From the NCBI GenBank assembly GCA_012842395.1, contig DUSX01000034.1, forward strand, positions 258,375-322,374: a DNA stretch of 64,000 bases. The letters run 5' to 3'. The notes under the pieces are model-generated. The model did no database searches and was not told the DNA's origin. It was given only the letters and a program-made list of their open reading frames with translations. The translations under genes were made by a program, and so were the position numbers. This document shows positions 60,632-64,000 of this stretch, piece by piece. The stretch comes from Bacillota bacterium. Its GTDB lineage: Bacteria; Bacillota; SHA-98; UBA4971. Numbering within the stretch: position 1 is the stretch's first letter; every line of letters starts with the position of its first letter.

Positions 60632-61852
60632 TCATCTGGTCCCGGCTTGGCCTCCTCCGCTGGCGCCGCCGGTTTTAGCCGGCGCGCTGCTTCCTGCGCT
60701 GCTCCCCGAAGTGGTCCCGGACGTCGCAGGCGTGCCCGCGGCCTTGTTCTTGCGCTCCTGCAGATCGCGGATCTCGGCGATCCTCGCTTCCTCCGCCTTG
60801 GCATCCTCACTAAGGCCCATGCTCTTAAAGAGCGATTGCAGGCGGACGTGAAGCAGGATGTCAAGCCCCCCGTTTTCGGAAGCCGTCTTGAACTCCTGCC
60901 GCGCCTTGTCGCGAGCGCCCGCGTCACGGTACACTGTTCCGAGGAGAAGCCGGATGTAAGGCTCCTCCGGGTACAGGTCCCTCGCCTTCTCAAGGGCCTG
61001 GGTGGCACCGGCTAGGTCTTTCTTGCCTAGGTACGCCTGGGAGAGCCCCACGTACAAGTAAGCGTTGTCAGGCTCCTTCTTTATCGCCTCTCCGTACTCA
61101 GCGATCGCATCATCGTAGGCCTTCTCTTGGAGCTTCTTTACAGCACGGATCTCCGGGTCGTATATCTCTATCTTAGCGTCCTTCCTAAGGCCGTCAAGCC
61201 ACTTGACGAGAGCCTCCTGCTGAGCAGCGGTCTCGAGCCGGCTCTCGATGTCAGCGCGCTTGTCCTCGAAGTCCTTCCCCTCCGCAGGCTTGCCCGTCTC
61301 CTTCGTGTAAGCCTGCTTGACCTCGTCCTCTGACACGGAAACCTTCGACTGGACGAGCGTGAAGAGCGTCTGAGCGGCTAGGCTGTCGCGGATTTGCTTC
61401 TTGAGCTCGCTCTCCGTCAAGTTGTTCTCCTTCAGCGCGGTGCGGAACGCCTCTTCATTGGGGAAGGCGTCCATCTGTCTCTTGAACTCATCCTCGACTT
61501 GCTTGGACGGGACCTGGATCTTCTCCTTCTTCACCGCCTGGCTGATGAGAACGCTGTTTATGATCTGGTCGAGCACCGACGCCCTGATCGGTCCCCTCGT
61601 TTCCGGAAGCACTCTGCCGGTGTTCTCGTACTCTGCCAAAAGGGCGTCTTTGAACCCGCGGTCCACCACGTCCCACGTGATCTTTGTGCCGTTGACGCTC
61701 GCAACGATCCCGAGCTCGTCCGCTGACGGCCGTCGCATGAAGACGGTTCCGGTGTAAGCGAGGCCCCCGACAAATGTTACGGATATCACTATAATGACGG
61801 CCTTCGCCAGCTTCGAGCTCTTCTTTCCTCGAAAGCCCAGGAACAAGAGCAT
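60632..61852 (-). CDS. SurA-N-like membrane-anchored protein with TPR repeats
   Basis: 406 residues from the ATG at 61852 (GAAGGA upstream); the open frame to 62017 adds unrelated residues. N-terminal transmembrane anchor (KLAKAVIIVISVTFVGGLAYTG), a SurA N-terminal chaperone domain at about 50-195 (VASVNGTKITWDVVDRGFKDALL, LDQIINSVLISQAVKKEKI), where a parvulin domain would normally follow. Instead come TPR repeats (about 235-350: AYDDAIAEYGEAIKKEPDNAYLYVGLSQAYLGKKD) and a Thr/Ser/Gly-rich tail. Probably an extracytoplasmic chaperone or assembly factor; no PPIase core is seen. Confidence 0.8.
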   Translation of the reverse strand: MLLFLGFRGKKSSKLAKAVIIVISVTFVGGLAYTGTVFMRRPSADELGIVASVNGTKITWDVVDRGFKDALLAEYENTGRVLPETRGPIRASVLDQIINSVLISQAVKKEKIQVPSKQVEDEFKRQMDAFPNEEAFRTALKENNLTESELKKQIRDSLAAQTLFTLVQSKVSVSEDEVKQAYTKETGKPAEGKDFEDKRADIESRLETAAQQEALVKWLDGLRKDAKIEIYDPEIRAVKKLQEKAYDDAIAEYGEAIKKEPDNAYLYVGLSQAYLGKKDLAGATQALEKARDLYPEEPYIRLLLGTVYRDAGARDKARQEFKTASENGGLDILLHVRLQSLFKSMGLSEDAKAEEARIAEIRDLQERKNKAAGTPATSGTTSGSSAGSSAPAKTGGASGGGQAGTR

Positions 61853-61964
61853 CTCCTCCAATCCTTCACACGCAGTACGCACGGTACGCTGTGATTCTAC
61901 CCGACGCCCGCTACCAGTGTCAATGTGGTTCCCGCCCAGCCCACGCCGCCACGCGGGTCGCGGC

Positions 61965-62591
61965 TCACCACCTCTCTCGACCGATCGTCGTGGAAGAACC
62001 GTGGCCGGGGTACACAACGGTGTCGTCAGGAAGCCGGAACAGCTTCGTCTCGATCGACCGCACTAGGGTGTCATACGAGCCCCCAGGGAAATCGGTCCTC
62101 CCCACGCCTCCTCCAGCGAACAGCGTGTCGCCGCAAAACACCACGCCGTCGCCTACGAGCGAGATGCTTCCTGGAGTATGCCCCGGCGTGTGAACCACGC
62201 GCAGCTTCACCGACCCCGCGACCACCTCGTCCCCTTCCCGGAGCAGCCTGTCAGCACCGGGGCCTTTGATGCCTTCCCCTCCTGACCCCGGGACCGACAC
62301 AACCAGTGCAGAGAGGTTCAAGCTCGGCTCGACGAGCGCCTGCGCATCCGCCTCGTGAATAGCGATGGGCGCGCCCGTAGCCGCCTTGACGCCTCCGTTT
62401 CCCGCGATGTGATCCACGTGGCCGTGGGTGTTCACGATAATTTCGCACTCGAGTTCGTTTTCCCGCAGCGCCGCCAGGATCTTGGCAGGCTCGTCCCCGG
62501 GGTCGATAACCACAGCTTTGCGAGTCTTCTCGCACGCCACGACATAGCAATTGGTACTGAGCGCGCCTACGCGCAGGGTCCTCACCATCAC
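61965..62591 (-). CDS. MBL-fold metallo-hydrolase (glyoxalase II-like)
   Basis: 208 residues. Metallo-beta-lactamase fold with NTHGHVDHIAGNGG (HxHxDH), VVHTPGHTPGS, VFCGDTLFAGGVGRTDFPGG and YPGHGSSTTIGRER, the ligands for two metals. Belongs to the small hydroxyacylglutathione-hydrolase-like group that always sits beside dtd and rel in Firmicutes; substrate unknown in vivo. Confidence 0.93.
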   Translation of the reverse strand: MMVRTLRVGALSTNCYVVACEKTRKAVVIDPGDEPAKILAALRENELECEIIVNTHGHVDHIAGNGGVKAATGAPIAIHEADAQALVEPSLNLSALVVSVPGSGGEGIKGPGADRLLREGDEVVAGSVKLRVVHTPGHTPGSISLVGDGVVFCGDTLFAGGGVGRTDFPGGSYDTLVRSIETKLFRLPDDTVVYPGHGSSTTIGRERW

Positions 62592-62690
62592 CGCGCCTCG
62601 TCATCCTCCCGCTGCACGACGCTCAAAAGACCTTGCGGCCTGCGGCCCTGCGACCTTTCCTACGCCGAGCGGCCGCCGGCACCGTTTCCC

Positions 62691-63149
62691 TCAAAACAGC
62701 TTCTTGCTATCGAGCAGGATCGTGACAGGACCGTCGTTCTCCACGAAGACCGTCATGGTCGCCTGAAACTTGCCCGTCTCCACGATGAGGCCTGTCCCGC
62801 GCAGTTCCTTCACGAACGCCGTGTAGAGCTCGAGGCCCTTCTCCGGCGGCGCGGCCTCGGTGAAGCTGGGCCGCCGTCCCCTGCGACAGTCGCCGTACAA
62901 CGTGAATTGCGAGACCACAAGCACCGGTAGCCCGAGGTCGAGGCAGGAAAGGTTCATCTTGCCCTTATCATCGTCGAGGACACGCAGGTTCGCCACTTTC
63001 TCGGCTAGGTACCGCGCGTCCTCCTGAGAATCACCCGAACCGACCCCGAGAAAGACCACGAGCCCCGGGCCTATCCTGCCCACAGTCTCGCCGTCCACCA
63101 CGACGTACGCTGACTTGGCCCGCTGCACCACGGCTCTCACATCCGCCAC
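62691..63149 (-). CDS. dtd: D-aminoacyl-tRNA deacylase
   Basis: 152 residues. Hydrolyses D-aminoacyl-tRNA and mischarged Gly-tRNA(Ala). Conserved motifs [25 protein letters not shown] (catalytic SQFTLYG) and the terminal [13 protein letters not shown] with the cross-subunit Gly-Pro. Starts 18 bp after the rel stop, as in most Firmicutes. Confidence 0.97.
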   Translation of the reverse strand: MADVRAVVQRAKSAYVVVDGETVGRIGPGLVVFLGVGSGDSQEDARYLAEKVANLRVLDDDKGKMNLSCLDLGLPVLVVSQFTLYGDCRRGRRPSFTEAAPPEKGLELYTAFVKELRGTGLIVETGKFQATMTVFVENDGPVTILLDSKKLF

Positions 63150-63167
63150 CTACACCCCATCCGCTGT

Positions 63168-64000
63168 CTACACTGACTGGAGCTGTTGCGCGCTGGCATG
63201 GTGCGCCCTGTGCACATCGGTGACTCCGTGGACGCGCCTGACCCTGCTCATGATGGAGTTTAGGTGGTCTATGCCCGTGATCTCAACCACCATGTTCACC
63301 ACTGCCATGTGGTCCTTCGTCGTCCTCGCGTTCACCGCACTTATGTTAGCGCGGAGCTCGGTGACGGCCGACATGATGTTGGAGAGCAGCGCGACCCTGT
63401 CGTGTGCCTCGATCTCCAGCTCAACCGGGTAGGAGTTGTCCTCGCCGAACTCCCACTCAACCTCGATGTTCCGCTCCGGGGAGTTCCGGAGCCATGCCAC
63501 ATTCGGACAATCGCGCCTGTGCACGGAAACGCCCTTTCCCCTCGTGATATATCCGATGATCTCATCACCCGGCACGGGGCTGCAGCACCTCGCCATCCTC
63601 ACCAGCACGTTGTCGACGCCCTTCACCCTGACCCCTTGTCCCGCCGGACGCTTCCGCCTGGGAACGAGCTGGGTGGGCTCCTTTTCCTCCTTGTCGAGGC
63701 CTGGTTTCTCCGGGGCAAGCCGCGCCACCACCATCGTGGGCGACACCTTTCCGTCACCGACCGACGCGAGCAAGTCTTCAGCGTCGGTGAATCCCAGCCG
63801 CTTGGCCGCAACGAGGAGCTTCTCTTCTTTCAGATTGTCGTGCACCTCGAGGCCTTGACGGCGGAGCTCCTTCTCCAGGAGGTCGCGGCCACGCGGCACA
63901 GCCTCCTCGCGTCGCACCTCTCTGACCCACTGCCTTATCTTGTTGCGAGCTTTCGAGGTCTTGACGAACGCGAGCCAGTCGAGGCTGGGCGCTCCGGGCC
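63168..64000 (-). CDS. rel: RelA/SpoT-type (p)ppGpp synthetase/hydrolase, C-terminal part only
   Basis: About 277 C-terminal residues; the gene continues past the window, so the hydrolase, synthetase and most of the TGS domain are absent. Seen: DWLAFVKTSKARNKIRQWVREVRREEAV after the TGS, GRDLLEKELRRQGLEV, the RIS/zinc-finger stretch VDNVLVRMARCCSPVPGDEIIGYITRGKGVSVHRRDCPNV and the ACT domain (ELEIEAHDRVALLSNIMSAVTELRANISAVNA). Bifunctional Rel is the norm in Firmicutes. Confidence 0.95.
   Translation of the reverse strand, partial: PGAPSLDWLAFVKTSKARNKIRQWVREVRREEAVPRGRDLLEKELRRQGLEVHDNLKEEKLLVAAKRLGFTDAEDLLASVGDGKVSPTMVVARLAPEKPGLDKEEKEPTQLVPRRKRPAGQGVRVKGVDNVLVRMARCCSPVPGDEIIGYITRGKGVSVHRRDCPNVAWLRNSPERNIEVEWEFGEDNSYPVELEIEAHDRVALLSNIMSAVTELRANISAVNARTTKDHMAVVNMVVEITGIDHLNSIMSRVRRVHGVTDVHRAHHASAQQLQSV

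Noticed and set aside
1-64000. CRISPR arrays, rRNA, tRNA, replication origin
   Set aside because: No regular short repeats with spacers and no recognisable RNA genes were seen by eye; only the MITE-like repeats recur.

Overview
The window is GC-rich (clearly above 60% by eye) and densely coded. It comes from an endospore-forming Bacillota of the clostridial / high-GC type. The evidence is spoIVB-spo0A and an intact sigK, the classic Firmicutes block rel-dtd-MBL hydrolase-hisS-aspS-rarA-Rrf2-nifS-nifU-mnmA, and the block alaS-ireB-ruvX-DUF1292-mltG. GTG and TTG starts are common. I cannot name a species. Nearly every gene is on the minus strand, so the story below runs from high to low coordinates within each block. 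Only an ADP-ribosylglycohydrolase (21.7-22.6 kb) and a class B penicillin-binding protein (40.0-41.7 kb) are on the plus strand.

Layout. 0-6.3 kb: a dinG-type helicase (cut by the window edge), nfo, and a translationally coupled cell-envelope cluster steA - steB-like - family 2 glycosyltransferase - MraY/WecA-like membrane transferase. 6.9-9.5 kb: spo0A, with a good sigma-H-type promoter, and spoIVB. 9.6-16.7 kb: rsmB, a YugP-like zinc peptidase, fmt, def, priA and a YqeG-type phosphatase. 17.0-21.5 kb: sigK and an overlapping winged-helix / ABC-2 exporter operon. 22.8-26.8 kb: a PfkB sugar kinase, galK, galT and a small conserved-looking protein. 26.9-38.4 kb: a sugar-acid island with a GntP permease, a zinc alcohol dehydrogenase, 6-phosphogluconate dehydrogenase, a complete carbohydrate ABC importer, a LarA/DUF2088-family protein, a gluconokinase-like FGGY kinase and a FadR-type GntR regulator. 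Read together, the island takes up a sugar acid, possibly epimerises it at C2, phosphorylates it to 6-phosphogluconate and decarboxylates it to ribulose 5-phosphate.

38.8-50.7 kb: a GNAT acetyltransferase, the PBP, mltG, DUF1292, ruvX, an aldo/keto reductase fused to a 2[4Fe-4S] ferredoxin domain, a membrane-anchored baseplate-J-like protein, ireB, alaS and an AI-2E-family exporter. 51.0-55.1 kb: a small YtxH-like protein, then the Fe-S/thiolation operon rrf2-nifS-nifU-mnmA, whose promoter has consensus hexamers and an overlapping dyad that looks like an autoregulatory operator. 55.4-64.0 kb: rarA, aspS, hisS, a SurA/TPR foldase-like lipid-side protein, an MBL-fold hydrolase, dtd and the 3' part of rel.

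The most unusual feature is a dispersed intergenic element of about 200-217 bp, seen six times in 64 kb and always in the same orientation relative to the minus-strand genes. It has imperfect terminal inverted repeats (type CTAAGTATGTCGCC) and internal hairpins that differ in sequence but keep pairing. In two copies the terminal repeat provides the TAA stop codon of the neighbouring gene (galT, mnmA). In one copy the other end supplies a Shine-Dalgarno and an ATG in frame with galK. No rRNA, tRNA, CRISPR array, prophage or transposase gene was seen.
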